A stretch of 64,000 bases of DNA from Oegoconia quadripuncta (lineage: Eukaryota > Arthropoda > Insecta > Lepidoptera > Autostichidae), in contig OX438743.1 of the NCBI GenBank assembly GCA_949316235.1, forward strand, positions 40,579,242 through 40,643,241, read 5' to 3'. Below, piece by piece: positions 31,206-41,224 of the stretch. A model generated the notes under the pieces. That model saw only the letters and a program-made list of their open reading frames with translations, ran no database searches and was not told where the DNA came from. The first letter of the stretch is position 1. Every line of letters begins with the position of its first letter. A program made the position numbers and the translations under genes.

Positions 31206-31724
31206 CCATACGATACTCTCTATAAGAAAAAAAAAACATTACGCATCAATGAGCCTCCTTCTTTTTACGGCCTGTTATAAAAACGCAGACTGACGAGAAA
31301 AAAAAAACATTATTCATCGTTAAAAAAACAGCCCCGCCCCTGACGTAAGCTGGGGCTTGTGCTAGTGGTTGAATGTCTATACTGGGGGTGTTGCACAATA
31401 CACATGGTTTGACAATATGGCATATAACGACCGGGGTTGTTCCGTACTGTTTACATACATACACTATGTCATAGTTGGCATTAGGAGTGTATTGTACAAG
31501 TATGAAGTCATTGTTATTATGTAGATACGTGGTGGTTTGAACGCTGGCGATTTTTAAAGAAATTTAATACAGATTTTAAAAATAAACTACGTCGACTTAG
31601 TGTAATATATTAATAGTCGTATATAAAAAAACATAAATAATTACCCACTAAAATAAAAAGTATAATATTAAGAAATTAATATAAAAAAAAACTGAAAAGC
31701 AATAAATTCTATCTATCTAATCTA
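31206..31724. other. AT-rich intergenic DNA
   Basis: Two A-runs (31222, 31300) and nothing else recognised. Confidence 0.4.
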
Positions 31725-31787
31725 ATATTATAAATACGAAAGTTTTTTTTTGTTTGTTTGTTTGGTTATTTGTTTGTTTTGGGATAT

Positions 31788-31946
31788 TTAATACCATTGT
31801 TGTGTTCCGGATGTCGGAGATAAGATAGCCAGTCCCCCAAATGTGTTGGGGTTTCCGGGTCAGTACGCTTCCACCTTCAACCTCATCTTCACTTAACATC
31901 AGGTATGAATGAGGTCAAGTATCAACCCGTTGTGCATAAAAAAAAT
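31788..31946 (+). repeat. SINE family S2, 3' half
   Basis: ACCATTGTTGTGTTCCGG, GATAAGATAGCCAGTCCCCC, TTCCGGGTCAGTACGCTTCC, then an A run. Its missing 5' half matches the region of S2 found inverted at 32041-32190. Confidence 0.87.
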
Positions 31947-32040
31947 CGGACTGATTTTGTCGTCAATACTTTTATCACGGATATTGTAAATTTTTTGCAA
32001 AAATTTTGCAATCAGCACGTTCCATTTTTCACCTGCAAAA

Positions 32041-32190
32041 ATTTAGATAAGATGGTGATAGCTAGCCAGGCGGACATTTAAAATGCACTACGACCAACTA
32101 AACCGAGTACTTAAACATGTACCCTGCTGGGGATCGAACCTGCGACCTCCGAATCGTAAACCCAATATTGTTACATTGAGCCACGGCCGA
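32041..32190 (-). repeat. SINE family S2, 5' half, inverted
   Basis: Complement gives the head (GTGGCTCAATG; GGTTCGATCCCCAGC) and the body to CATCTTATCTAAAT, where it stops. The break lies only about 30 bp from where the 31788 half begins. Confidence 0.85.
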
Positions 32191-32837
32191 CTATGGGTCC
32201 TATAAAAAGTCTTATCCTACTTCTTTTTATCTTACTTTTATCACCGATATTGTGACCGACTTTTTGTGGGACGTGAGCGTTGAAATATTGCAATCAGTAC
32301 ATTTCATTTTTCTCCTTCAAAAAATCGGCCACTGATTGTCAGTTGTGGGCAGGCAGCCTAATACATAAATCTAAAGAGCATGAGATATAATCGGTCCGCC
32401 AGTTTAAATTAAATCTCGATTTTGCAGCCGCTATCCAAACATATATAATTTGATAGATTATGTGAATACAAACAAAAAACATTATCAGTTATATGGTTCT
32501 AAAGTGCCTCTGAACTGATGAAATGTTATTGATATGGTCGACATTGATTAAGTATCTCGGTTTTCACACATTTTAGGAAGTTTACAGTATTATATTGGTG
32601 CTTTAGTTTGGTCTCCTCTATCATATCAGTTTTATAAGAAAAAAAAATCTTCAATACATTGACTATTTAACATGAGTATGAACGAATTTCTTACTTTGCA
32701 ATAAGTCAACCGGACTCTGTACCTAAAATGATGAAGTGTTTAGTTTCTGGTGCAGTACAAGCGAAGCCATTTCCAGTTGCCCAATATTTAAGTAGCATTT
32801 AAGTATGTATCAAAATTGTATATATTTGTGGCAATTA
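32191..32837. other. AT-rich intergenic DNA
   Basis: Two similar short texts around 31960-32030 and 32215-32330 (ATCACGGATATTGTAA / ATCACCGATATTGTGA; TTGCAATCAGCACGTTCCAT / TTGCAATCAGTACATTTCAT) form a diverged direct repeat that brackets the inverted S2 half. Confidence 0.5.
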
Positions 32838-32900
32838 GGCCTCATCTTCACTTAATATCAGGTGTGATTGAGGTCTAGTGTTAACTCGTGCATAAAAAAA
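32838..32900 (+). repeat. SINE family S2, 3' end fragment
   Basis: CCTCATCTTCACTTAATATC, GGTGTGATTGAGGTC, A run. Confidence 0.75.
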
Positions 32901-33111
32901 ACAATTTTTATTCTTTCTTTATTTTTATTCTTAAAAGTGATGTACAGCCTAACTTAGAGGAAATTATACGAACAAAAGATGTTCTCATAAAGCTTCTAAA
33001 ATGTTTATAATAGACAATATAATTGTGCCTCTTTATAATGCTACGATACGAGTAGGTACCTACCTAAGAACATTTTTTAGTCTTCTATAAAATTATTACA
33101 TCAGATTTTGA

Positions 33112-33341
33112 CGACCGATTGGTGTAGTGGATAGTGACCCTATCAGCGAAACCAACGGTTGCGGGTTCGAATCGAATCGAAGTGTTTGTGGGATGAACAC
33201 GAACATTTATTCCCGAGTCTTGGATGTTTATATAAATATTTATGTATGTTTATCCGTTATCTAGTATCCATAGCACAAGTTTTGCTTAGTTTGGGACTAG
33301 ATGATTGGTGTAAGTGTCCGAAATATTTATTTATTTATTTT
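33112..33341 (+). repeat. SINE family S1, variant subfamily
   Basis: Head TTGGTGTAGTGGATAGTGAC with B box GGTTCGAATCG; body GATGAACACGAACATTTATT, CCATAGCACAAGTTTTGC, GGGACTAGATGATTGGTG; ATTTATTT tail. Shares this variant body with 40661-40814. Confidence 0.87.
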
Positions 33342-33359
33342 CCACTGTGCAAATTCATT

Positions 33360-33425
33360 GTTTTTTTTTTATGCACGACGGGTTGGTAGTTGACCTCAAT
33401 CACACCTGATGTTATGTGAAGATAG
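33360..33425 (-). repeat. SINE family S2, 3' end fragment
   Basis: T run, ATGCACGACGGGTTGG, TTGACCTCAATCACACCTGA. Confidence 0.75.
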
Positions 33426-34188
33426 TTAGTTTCTTTAGCTAATTATAAGATAACTAAAGGATATTAAACCAAACAAAATTATTGTCCTATCGTAAATTCC
33501 ATTTCTAGATAAATAATTGTTATAAAAATAAAGTTCGGGAAGTTTTAGAACTTTTATATACGGGCTAAATGTTATTTTTAATTTGTGATGTCCTCTATTG
33601 CATATTATTTGTTTGGACAATAGCCGCTAATTGTTATTTTCGAAATGGAGGACAATTTCCGACGGGCTAACATGACCCGTAGTCTCTCTATAACGTCCGA
33701 GATAGCAGTCTACTGTCACATTCATGCTATATGCTAGTAAAGGAAAGCTCCCATCTCGAGAAACTAGGGGGTTTACTAGCCTTATAAGATCCTTGCTAAC
33801 CTCTATTGAGTGAATATTGTGCTACTATTTGAACTTAGACGACAAAAGTGATAAAATCTAAAGTAAATCATTTTCCAATTTGTTTCAATGATAGTAATAA
33901 TTGTATTTAATTTATTAGGTAACTACTTGCAAAAAAAAATGTAATATAGGTAGGTATAGAATAATGTTAATGAATGTAAAAAGATGAGTTAGTCAATCTG
34001 TAATGCCCTTGCAGGTGTTTGTGTATGTTCTATTAACTGAAATTAAGAACTCATGTTACGAACAACATGACAAGAAAATAAATGTTTTTATCAGTTAACT
34101 ATGTATTTAACTAGTAAGTATTACCAATTTAGTTTCGGTATGAGTGTATTTAGTAAAGGATATTTATTAATAAACATAAGTAGTATAA
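33426..34188. other. AT-rich intergenic DNA
   Basis: No repeat or gene recognised; the start of what looks like unique sequence around the bZIP gene. Confidence 0.4.
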
Positions 34189-34189
34189 T

Positions 34190-35005
34190 AAAAGATTTAC
34201 TTTGCAGTAAAAATTCTTTTTATTTTTTGGTACACATTACCTGATCATCCGTCACCGATAAATCTAAACCTAAACCTTAACTAACATTATTTCACAATCT
34301 TATATTACTTACAAATAAACATGACAATTACAGAAAATATTTGTTATCCATCACACAGTCGTCATACCTACTAATAAAACTTTAAATCATACCGTCGTCA
34401 TTCATACATTAAAATTAATTTTTTGGGTAAGCATTCACTATACAGAAAATTGTAGATTTCCAATTACTCTACAAATTTTATACAGGTACATAGTAAAAGT
34501 ACATAATTAAAAGTAAAAATTGTACATACTTAAATTGACACGAAGCCATCTTCCATGGTAATGAACTACATTCTATATCCTAAACAATTGGTGTAAATCA
34601 CAATGAAAGTCTTATTATTGATGGAACTTGACAGTTGCCGATGCAATTCATTACCATTGAATTTAGACAATACATGTCACATTAAACTGATAAATAAATT
34701 GTGAAATGAATGTGAAAAAAAATTGAGATTCAATACACTTGGTTAATAACACAAAATGGATCGTTATATCATCAAAACTAGCACTTTCCTATATGTAAGT
34801 ATATTATACACGTTATTGCACAACACTAATAATTATTAAAAAATTTAAAACAGTCATTGACTTAATTTTTTTTGACTGTTATTAAATACTTAGTATTTTC
34901 ACTTTTGGTTTTTCAGTTTCACTGCTCACCCGAAATAACGACGCACATTTAACAGATAACAGACAGAGGGGCCGATGGCACAGAAGACATACAATAATAG
35001 GCAAT
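34190..35005 (-). other. Probable 3' UTR of the bZIP gene
   Basis: Unique, AT-rich sequence without known repeats directly after the bZIP stop codon. On the minus strand an AATAAA poly(A) signal lies at 34224-34219, about 785 bases past the stop. No intron is needed to reach it. Transcript end inferred only. Confidence 0.45.
34219..34224 (-). terminator. Poly(A) signal AATAAA, probable, of the bZIP gene
   Basis: AATAAA on the minus strand at the far end of repeat-free DNA downstream of the bZIP stop. Confidence 0.4.
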
Positions 35006-35692
35006 TCAAAGCCTATTCTGACATCGCGTGCAAGTCCGAGCAGCTAGCAAGGCTTTCATTTTATCCAACTGCTGTTTTAAATATGCCGCCTTCAACGAGA
35101 GATGGATTTCTCGCAACTTGCGTCTGTCCCGACTTTGCTTAGCCGCGTAGTTGTTCCTATCGCGTTGCCTTCTGTAGGAATCATCTATGGCGTTTTCGTT
35201 GGTGGAGCGCACTGCTCGTCGCATGCGCGGGTTGTTACCGAGCAATTGCCCGCCGTTCTTCTCTGCCATAGCTCGCATGGCATTTGCTTCGAACGTCCGG
35301 AAGTCTGGGTCATCGGACAATGCGCCTGGATCGACGACAGCTTCACTGCTAGTCCTGACTAGGCTAGATGGTCGCTGCTCGGTAACTCGTGGAGGTGTTT
35401 CTGGTGGGGTGAGTCGTGGCAGGCTTCCCGATCCACTTGCGCTGCTTTCAGAAAAGGGTGACACCGGAGTTGCTCCCACGGTGTATATAGGCGGGGGGTA
35501 CGGGTATTGCGGATAGAACGGTCGAAACATTATCGGGTGATTCGGATGTTCTAAGGCACCTCGGTACTGCGTGTACCCGAATTCAGAGTTCGACGATGTG
35601 TCGGACTCCGATGTGTAACTTTCCCTCTTCACTATTGACGCTTTCGTTAAATCCAACGGAGCATCAGGAAAGTACGGCGTCCAGAGAGCCAT
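35006..35692 (-). CDS. bZIP transcription factor, giant / PAR-like group
   Basis: Intronless frame of 228 residues starting MALWTPYFPD. The start ATG (35692) has ACA before it and G after it, a good insect context, and an in-frame stop lies upstream; the frame also extends 19 codons upstream, but only from a GTG. Residues 12-16, PLDLT, match the CtBP-binding PxDLS/T type motif; 21-24, VKRE, fits a SUMO acceptor site. Residues 51-72 are rich in Pro and Tyr. The basic region is at 172-196 (RDRNNYAAKQSRDRRK; N181-x7-R189, AA and SR in place) and a short zipper follows with L198, L205 and M212 in heptad register. Domain order (repression motif first, bZIP last) resembles the gap protein Giant and the CES-2/PAR group. 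It should bind DNA as a dimer in the nucleus. Orthology to giant is not proven; it is half the length of fly Giant. Confidence 0.88.
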   Translation of the reverse strand: MALWTPYFPDAPLDLTKASIVKRESYTSESDTSSNSEFGYTQYRGALEHPNHPIMFRPFYPQYPYPPPIYTVGATPVSPFSESSASGSGSLPRLTPPETPPRVTEQRPSSLVRTSSEAVVDPGALSDDPDFRTFEANAMRAMAEKNGGQLLGNNPRMRRAVRSTNENAIDDSYRRQRDRNNYAAKQSRDRRKLREIHLSLKAAYLKQQLDKMKALLAARTCTRCQNRL

Positions 35693-36110
35693 TGTCGATG
35701 GATAATTTAATTTTGCGAGAACGTGTGATGCACTTGAAGGGTGGACCACAAGTGAAATTATTTTGAGTAACCCGATTTAATCACCCTCGGTCCAAAAGGG
35801 GCGGAGCTTGGGTGCAGGTAGGGATAGAGACCGCAGGAAGGGTTGGCGTCTACCTAAACTATGATAACGGGAATTACTCAACGGTAAACAAGTGATACCA
35901 TTCATTACTGCCGTGGTAATACATTTTAAATACTATTTGCGTACCTACAAACATATTAGTGTTTATAATGTTTTGACTTACATTTACTTTTGTTTTGATT
36001 ATATAGTTTATTTTGGAATTTTGAATTATAAAATTATTACGTTTTTAATATCGGACTATTCAACGATTAAGTTAAACTCTTTTGTTTTGCAGACAACTAT
36101 ATTTAATTAA
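35693..36110 (-). promoter_or_regulatory. Upstream region of the bZIP gene
   Basis: The first 150 bases upstream are GC-richer than the surroundings and hold GGGGCGGAG (GC-box-like, plus strand, 35797) and CTCGGTCC. No convincing TATA box. Farther up the DNA turns AT-rich. Position is the main argument. Confidence 0.35.
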
Positions 36111-36931
36111 TTATTAAACAGAAATGATTAATAATAATTGTTTTGAATTCTTTTATAGCCAAATGTTGAATGTCTACTCGAACCTTCTTATAAAAACGGC
36201 TAACATGAACAGCAACTTTATTTTTATGTCATGTTTATTTTCATTTATTACGTATGCCACTGTTTTTCTTCACCATATTAAATTTTTTCCTTGCATTCAT
36301 TAATTTTGCGTAAATATATTGCGATTCTAATGTTAATATATTGATTTTATTGAATTTAGTTATAAGATATTATACTCTGGGGCCTAATTTGTAAATAGTG
36401 CCTCACCTGTACCTTTCTGCGTAATAAAAATACGATAATTGTGATTGTTAAAATAAGTTTTACGATATTTGACATTTTGTCAAACATTTTATTTGATATT
36501 TTATGAATTATTGGACTTTGTTCACAATGGAATCCTATTTTTTTACAGGAGGTCCTGCAAAAAACGCGGCAACCCTAACAATGTTCTGCATAACTTGTTT
36601 TTGATGTGACATAAGTAGCATCTCGACAAAGTTTTCATATCTCAAATATAGCTTTTTTATAGCACCACGTGACAGATTGTGAAAATTTGCGTCACATGAT
36701 TGGTCCGAGGTAACAAAAATGGCATCCCGACATCTTCATTCCATAGGTTTCATAGTAGCACCCGAAACTCTTTCCCATTCAAGTCAAATTAAATTATGCT
36801 AACGTGTGAATAAAACGTTATTATATTCCCTATGTAAAGCATTACAAGAACTTTGATTAAAACAAACCCACAGGCTGTCCGTGTAGAACGATGGGCAATT
36901 CCTTGTAAAGTAGTACAATGAGCATACTTAC
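36111..36931. other. AT-rich unique DNA between bZIP gene and candidate exon
   Basis: No repeat family of this window occurs here. If the candidate exon at 36932 is real, its intron would begin at 36931 and run left through this stretch. Confidence 0.4.
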
Positions 36932-37073
36932 GAGCCAACCACAGATTTATTAATACCAGGGCAAACAGTATGCTTATGCAAAAGACGAGTGCGTGATTGA
37001 ACATCGAAATACAAACGTGCGAAGAACTGTTGTTCGAAAGATCGTAGTTCCTATACTCTGTTGGTCGACACAT
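36932..37073 (-). CDS. Candidate first coding exon of a membrane-anchored protein
   Basis: Begins with ATG at 37073: MCRPTEYRNYDLSNNSSSHV, then a 20-residue hydrophobic stretch ALVFCISILFALVLINLWLA (residues 28-47). Directly after residue 47 plus one base comes GTAAGTATG, a near-perfect splice donor at 36931, giving a phase 1 exon. The unspliced frame goes on to 94 codons. A short polar N-terminus and one hydrophobic segment would suit a type II anchor or an uncleaved signal. No family recognised, no next exon found. It may be chance. Confidence 0.33.
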
Positions 37074-37623
37074 TGTTTATGCGATAAATTACACAGCGAC
37101 GAAATACTTTCGACGAACGCTAGTGGGAAGACTAAGGCTGAGCGGGTTCAGTGACGCTGACAAAGGCAACGCGTACCCCATGCAGCTTATGTCAACTACG
37201 AAACTTTTTACATATAAATATTGCTCGTTTCTAGACAAAATACTTACGAAGTTACATACGTAATCACATAAACCACACAATTAGAAGTTATTTCTAGACA
37301 TTTCCTCATACGTCAAACCTTATATGGAAACTGGCTACCTTTTCCTCGGTCTGATACTATTCATACGTCTATGGACTCAAGATATTTCCTCTCACTGGCA
37401 ACGCTCTTCGTTTCTCTCTGAATTCTAAATCGTCTTTCACATCGCAGTGATTATGTGTTTTCGGTTTAAAATTGCTGTTAAGACCTGACGGGTGGGATGC
37501 AGCCTTTAGATGCAACCTAGCAGTGGAGACGCTGCTTGCCTTGAAAACCATACGTAAAGTAGTAGCGTGCATTGCATATAAGCGTGCCTATGTATCTCGA
37601 AAATTGTGTTAATTATCTTACTT
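37074..37623. other. Unique DNA, nothing supported
   Basis: Short open frames on the minus strand only. No repeats seen, unlike most of the window. Confidence 0.35.
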
Positions 37624-37807
37624 TGGCTGGTGGTAGGGTATTTTACTACCACCATCTTATCTAAGTCTGCCGCCAAACAGCAATGTTAATAGCATATATC
37701 CATTCCCCCAAATAAGATGGGGTTTCCGGGTAAGTACACTTCCACCTTTGGCATCATGTTCACTTAACATCAGATGTGATTGAGGGTATCCGTTGTGCAT
37801 AAAAAAA
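37624..37807 (+). repeat. SINE family S2, head missing
   Basis: GGTGGTAGGGTATTTTACTA, CATCTTATCTAAGTCTGCCG, AACAGCAATGTTAATAGC, GATGGGGTTTCCGGGT, A run. Confidence 0.85.
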
Positions 37808-37840
37808 TTGGCTTTCGTATAATTTTTTAATAACCTAACC

Positions 37841-38116
37841 TCATCATCATCATCAGCCCGTAAACATCCCACTGCAGGAATATAGGCCTTCCCTCGTATA
37901 TGATGGAGTATGGTACACCACGCTGGCCCAATGCGGGATGGGGACTTCACATGCCTTTGAATTTTGCAGCTTTGCTCACGATGTTTTCCTTCACCATACA
38001 TAAGTAATTGAATTAAATTTAAAAACTCATTGGTTTAGACATAGTCTGCCTGGGAATCGAACCCGACCCTCCATAATTGGGAGACCGCGTCTTAACCGCT
38101 GAGCCACCGACGCTTA
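37841..38116 (-). repeat. SINE family S3, near full length
   Basis: Starts with CATCATCATCATCAGCCC, the triplet tail, and ends with the complement of AGCGTCGGTGGCTCAGCGGT. B box complement GGGAATCGAACCC at 38053-38065. Confidence 0.9.
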
Positions 38117-38161
38117 CACCAAACTTAACCTAATTTATGTTAATTGGCTGTTGGTTTCAGA

Positions 38162-38270
38162 ATGAACTTAAAAACTGTAGAATAACTCACGACAATATGT
38201 AGTCGGGCGGGCGACTACCCCGACTACTTACTGCCTTGCGTTATTCTACAATTTTATTGTTAAGTTCATC
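38162..38270. repeat. 109-bp imperfect hairpin (MITE-like)
   Basis: ATGAACTTA / TAAGTTCAT at the ends, TGTAGAATAAC / GTTATTCTACA inside, GTAGTCGGG / CCCGACTAC at the centre. Single copy in the window. Confidence 0.55.
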
Positions 38271-38599
38271 TACTTCGCTCACATACAATTTGCACTAATT
38301 CATTCACCTTACCACTCGTCACAGTATAATGAAATTGAAAACTACTTTCATTCCAAACGTAATACTCTGACTTTTGACCTTCGCAATTTATTACACTTAG
38401 ATAGGCATGATTACTCAGGTAGCCGACGTATTATAGAACAATACTTCACAATTGAATAGCTACAGACTGCGCAGGGCGTATGACGAGAAGGGAGTGATGT
38501 TGTGTTTTCCGCCCGACTAACGATTTTTTGCAATTGAAGTACAAAGAGAGATTGTTATGGGTAATAATAATTTATGCATGTAAATACGGCACTTTTTAT
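38271..38599. other. Intergenic DNA
   Basis: Nothing supported. Confidence 0.35.
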
Positions 38600-38885
38600 A
38601 TTTTTAATCTCCGACGAAAAACGATGGGTGTTATGTATGTGACTTTGTTCGGACGTTTTTCAATAATGCGTGGTCCAATTTGAGTACGGTTTTTTTTAAA
38701 TTCTAGATTAAGGAGAGGACAGGTTGTTAGCCATTTTTCTTCGAAACACATGGTATCAAAGTCTTTCGAGGGTTTTCGACATTTTCAATTCTCTTAAATT
38801 AAAAATTAAGCCCGGGTTTGATTCTTAGCCATGTTGGATGATATAATTTTGTTTATGGCGGTTTTATACATTTTTAATTTAAAGT
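38600..38885 (+). repeat. Copy of the CGACGAAAAACGA repeat
   Basis: TCTCCGACGAAAAACGATGG, AATAATGCGTGGTCCAAT, GAGAGGACAGGTTGTTAGCC in the same order as 28165. Confidence 0.6.
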
Positions 38886-39004
38886 TAATAACTACATCTA
38901 TCTGCCTAGAGAGACTAGATGGCAGGTCAGTGGCCTACTAGTGCTTACCTATTTACAATTTACATTTAAATAATACGACAGAATATATAATAGTACTGTA
39001 ATAC

Positions 39005-39098
39005 ATGCAGTATCCGGAAACGCGATCAAAATATGAAATTTGCGGCGACACGGAATCGCACGAAATTGCGCATTTGAATATTGCGGTTTCACCTATAT
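39005..39098 (+). repeat. Short GCG-core periodic array
   Basis: GAAACGCGATCAAAATATG, AAATTTGCGGCGACACGG, AATCGCACGAAATTGCGC, ATTTGAATATTGCGG: the core recurs about every 13-15 bp for some 90 bp. Confidence 0.4.
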
Positions 39099-39409
39099 GA
39101 ATATAGGTTTCGTAATGTGCTAGACACTTGCAGAAGGATATTTCAGAATTTTCTGACGATAAGTTATGTATTTCTACGTATTCTGAAAGGTGATACGTGG
39201 ATGCTGTTTTAAGTACGTAATCTTAATATTTAACGGTAACGTTTGGGATATTTATGACCTCATTTAGGATAAAGATTTATGTATGTGAAACTGTGTCAAT
39301 TGAAAAGTTGTGTCACAATTACAATTGTAGGCTGTGCAATAGTGTGTATAACTTTAGAAATCGCCATTCCACACCAAAATGAAATCTCTGGATTACATCT
39401 ATATTCTGC

Positions 39410-39610
39410 TTAGTAAGTGTATAAGTTTTTTACCCGGCCGCAACTGTACCGACGCTGGAACATTTTGCCCATTATCCTTTATTTTTGTGAGGTTATGAAT
39501 ACAACTTTCGAAATAAACGAAATTTGACGACCTGTTTGGTTCCTGTTTCAAAATTTTTTCATCGTTTTCGACTATGGTGCCTTGCGTAAAGTTTGTAATC
39601 AAGAAAAAAT
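39410..39610 (-). repeat. Worn relative of the 43722-44118 element
   Basis: CAAAATTTTTTCATCG, TTTTCGACTATGGTGCC and GTAAAGTTTGTAATCA follow the same order as CGAAAATTTTTTGAACG, TTCGACTATGGTTCC and GAAAGTTGTTCGTTATCA at 44015-44065. Ends not found. Confidence 0.5.
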
Positions 39611-39848
39611 CAAGCAAGTCCTACTTTATAATATTTAATATTTATTGAAAGATGTTCGTTTGTGATGTGTGCGTAAATAAAAAAAAAACTGTTTGTTACT
39701 GTAGTTAGGGGCAGGCTGAAAATCAGTGCTGTGTGGCTGCGCCGCCCAACGTACGCTGAGTCTGTTCCCACCACACACGCACATCTTTTTTTTTTTATTT
39801 TATTTATTATCATCTTTTGTAAAATAGCTTCTTTTTTTTGAAAACTAA

Positions 39849-40008
39849 GGGCCGGAGCAGTCTCAGGATTAAGATCGAGTCTCACTCTCAAATATATAAT
39901 ATATATTTGATACTGTTCAAATTCGGATTGGACGGAAGCAATAGAATAATCTCAAGTATCATTCTATAAGTTTTTCTCAGGCTTGGGATGGTTTTATTAG
40001 TACGAGCC
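39849..40008. mobile_element. Worn GGCCCG-family MITE
   Basis: Left GGGCCGGAGCAGTCTCAGGA, right CAGGCTTGGGATGG and TTTTATTAGTACGAGCC; the centre is an AT palindrome (CAAATATATAATATATATTTG-like). Diverged from the 332-bp copies. Confidence 0.5.
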
Positions 40009-40014
40009 TTCTTT

Positions 40015-40290
40015 AATTTTTTTTTTTATATGAGAGGGCGGCAAACGAGCTTGCGGGTCACCTGATGGAAAGCAATCACCGCCGCCCATGGACACCCGCA
40101 ACACCAAAAGTGTCACAGATGCGTTGCCGGCCTTTGAGGAAGGTGTAGGCTCTTAGGTGTAAGGTATAGGTTCTTGAAGGTTCCAATGTCGTACTCGTTC
40201 GGGAATACCGCTGCCGGAAGTCCGTTCCACAGAGTGGTCGTCCGTGGTAAGAAGTTTCTTGAGAAACGTTAAGTGGTAGACAGTTTAATG
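40015..40290 (-). mobile_element. LINE 3' end (ATATGAGAGGGCGGC family), copy 2
   Basis: T run, TATATGAGAGGGCGGCAAAC, GGGTCACCTGATGGAAAGC, CAACACCAAAAGTGTCACAG, then GAACGAGTACGAC-type text in complement (GTCGTACTCGTTCGGGAAT) and TTCCACAGAGTGGTCGTCC. Close to 20230-20400, then differing. Confidence 0.72.
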
Positions 40291-40374
40291 TCTTGTTACA
40301 TTTATATGCAGCTTATATTTATATTTGGTATTTATTGTATGGTAAAAGAGACCAAGGTTAATTTGAATTAGACG

Positions 40375-40500
40375 ATTTTTAATTCACACTTTATACTAAA
40401 TCTGTTCATCCGTCCCGCTCGCCGTGATTGAACAACGAACAAATAAAAAAACACCCAAACTTTCACATTCATAATTAATATTATCTAATCTAATCTAACT
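40375..40500 (+). repeat. 3' end of the CGACGAAAAACGA-type repeat
   Basis: AAATCTGTTCATCCGTCCCG, GTGATTGAACAACGAACAAA, AACTTTCACATTCATAAT; matches the end of 28165-28800. Confidence 0.55.
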
Positions 40501-40660
40501 AATGTTAGATTGGGCGCTTGTCTGTATTGTTACCTAACCGGTTACGGCCATCCGGTGAGCCACGTGACCAAACAACCCGTGGTGTTATTGCTGTACTGCG
40601 TCGTCTCAATGAGTCAATATGCTCTTCTTTAACTTTGCTGATCATGGACATTTGTATATG

Positions 40661-40814
40661 ATGTTTTGTGATGAATACGAACATTTATTACCAAGTCATG
40701 GATGTTTATGTAAATATTCATGTATGTTTATCCGTTATCTAGTATCCATAGCACAAGCTTTGCTTAGTTTGGGACTAGATGATTGGTGTAAGTGTCCGAA
40801 ATATTTATTTATTT
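40661..40814 (+). repeat. SINE family S1 variant, head missing
   Basis: GTGATGAATACGAACATTTA, CCATAGCACAAGCTTTGC, GGGACTAGATGATTGGTGTA; close to 33180-33341. Confidence 0.86.
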
Positions 40815-41079
40815 GGATATGATATTTGTTCATTTTACTTTTTTTACTTTTACATATTAGTTCATTGCTACTATTTAGTATGAATTAATTTAAGGTACCC
40901 TTTGTTTAGAACATCTTAGGGGAGGAGGACTGATAACTTGAGACACAGGATTTATCGTAGTTCAGGTATCATTTCACTATGATCTTACCTGTATTTAAAA
41001 TGTTGCTAAAACTTCTAAGTACAATTGATATTTATATACTTTGTATTGGTATGTAAGTTGAATGGGGTTTAGTATGTAG

Positions 41080-41222
41080 ATTCGAATGACGTTGTCGCGA
41101 TACACGCTGTTCCGAAAATCTTTTTGAGTGGTACGCTGTTTCGAAAACTTATTAGATCGAAAGCCATTATATCGAATGATGAGCACTCGAAAACGTTGTT
41201 ACGACACGACGCGAAAAACTTT
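41080..41222 (+). repeat. Periodic array with a TCGAAA core
   Basis: GTTGTCGCGATACACGC, TGTTCCGAAAATC, TGTTTCGAAAACTTATTAG, ATCGAAAGCCATTATATCG, AGCACTCGAAAACGTTG: TCGAAA-like core every 13-16 bp. Abuts the LINE tail at 41225. Confidence 0.58.
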
Positions 41223-41224
41223 TT

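Noticed and set aside
35102..35516. Plus-strand frames opposite the bZIP gene
   Set aside because: Shadows of the minus-strand coding sequence without recognisable domains.
35693..35749. The 19 codons upstream of the bZIP ATG as coding
   Set aside because: They could only start at GTG; the ATG at 35692 has a strong context and an in-frame stop lies farther upstream.
36789..36931. Coding continuation of the 37073 frame past residue 47
   Set aside because: A strong donor precedes it and the downstream residues show no domain; treated as intron if the exon is real.
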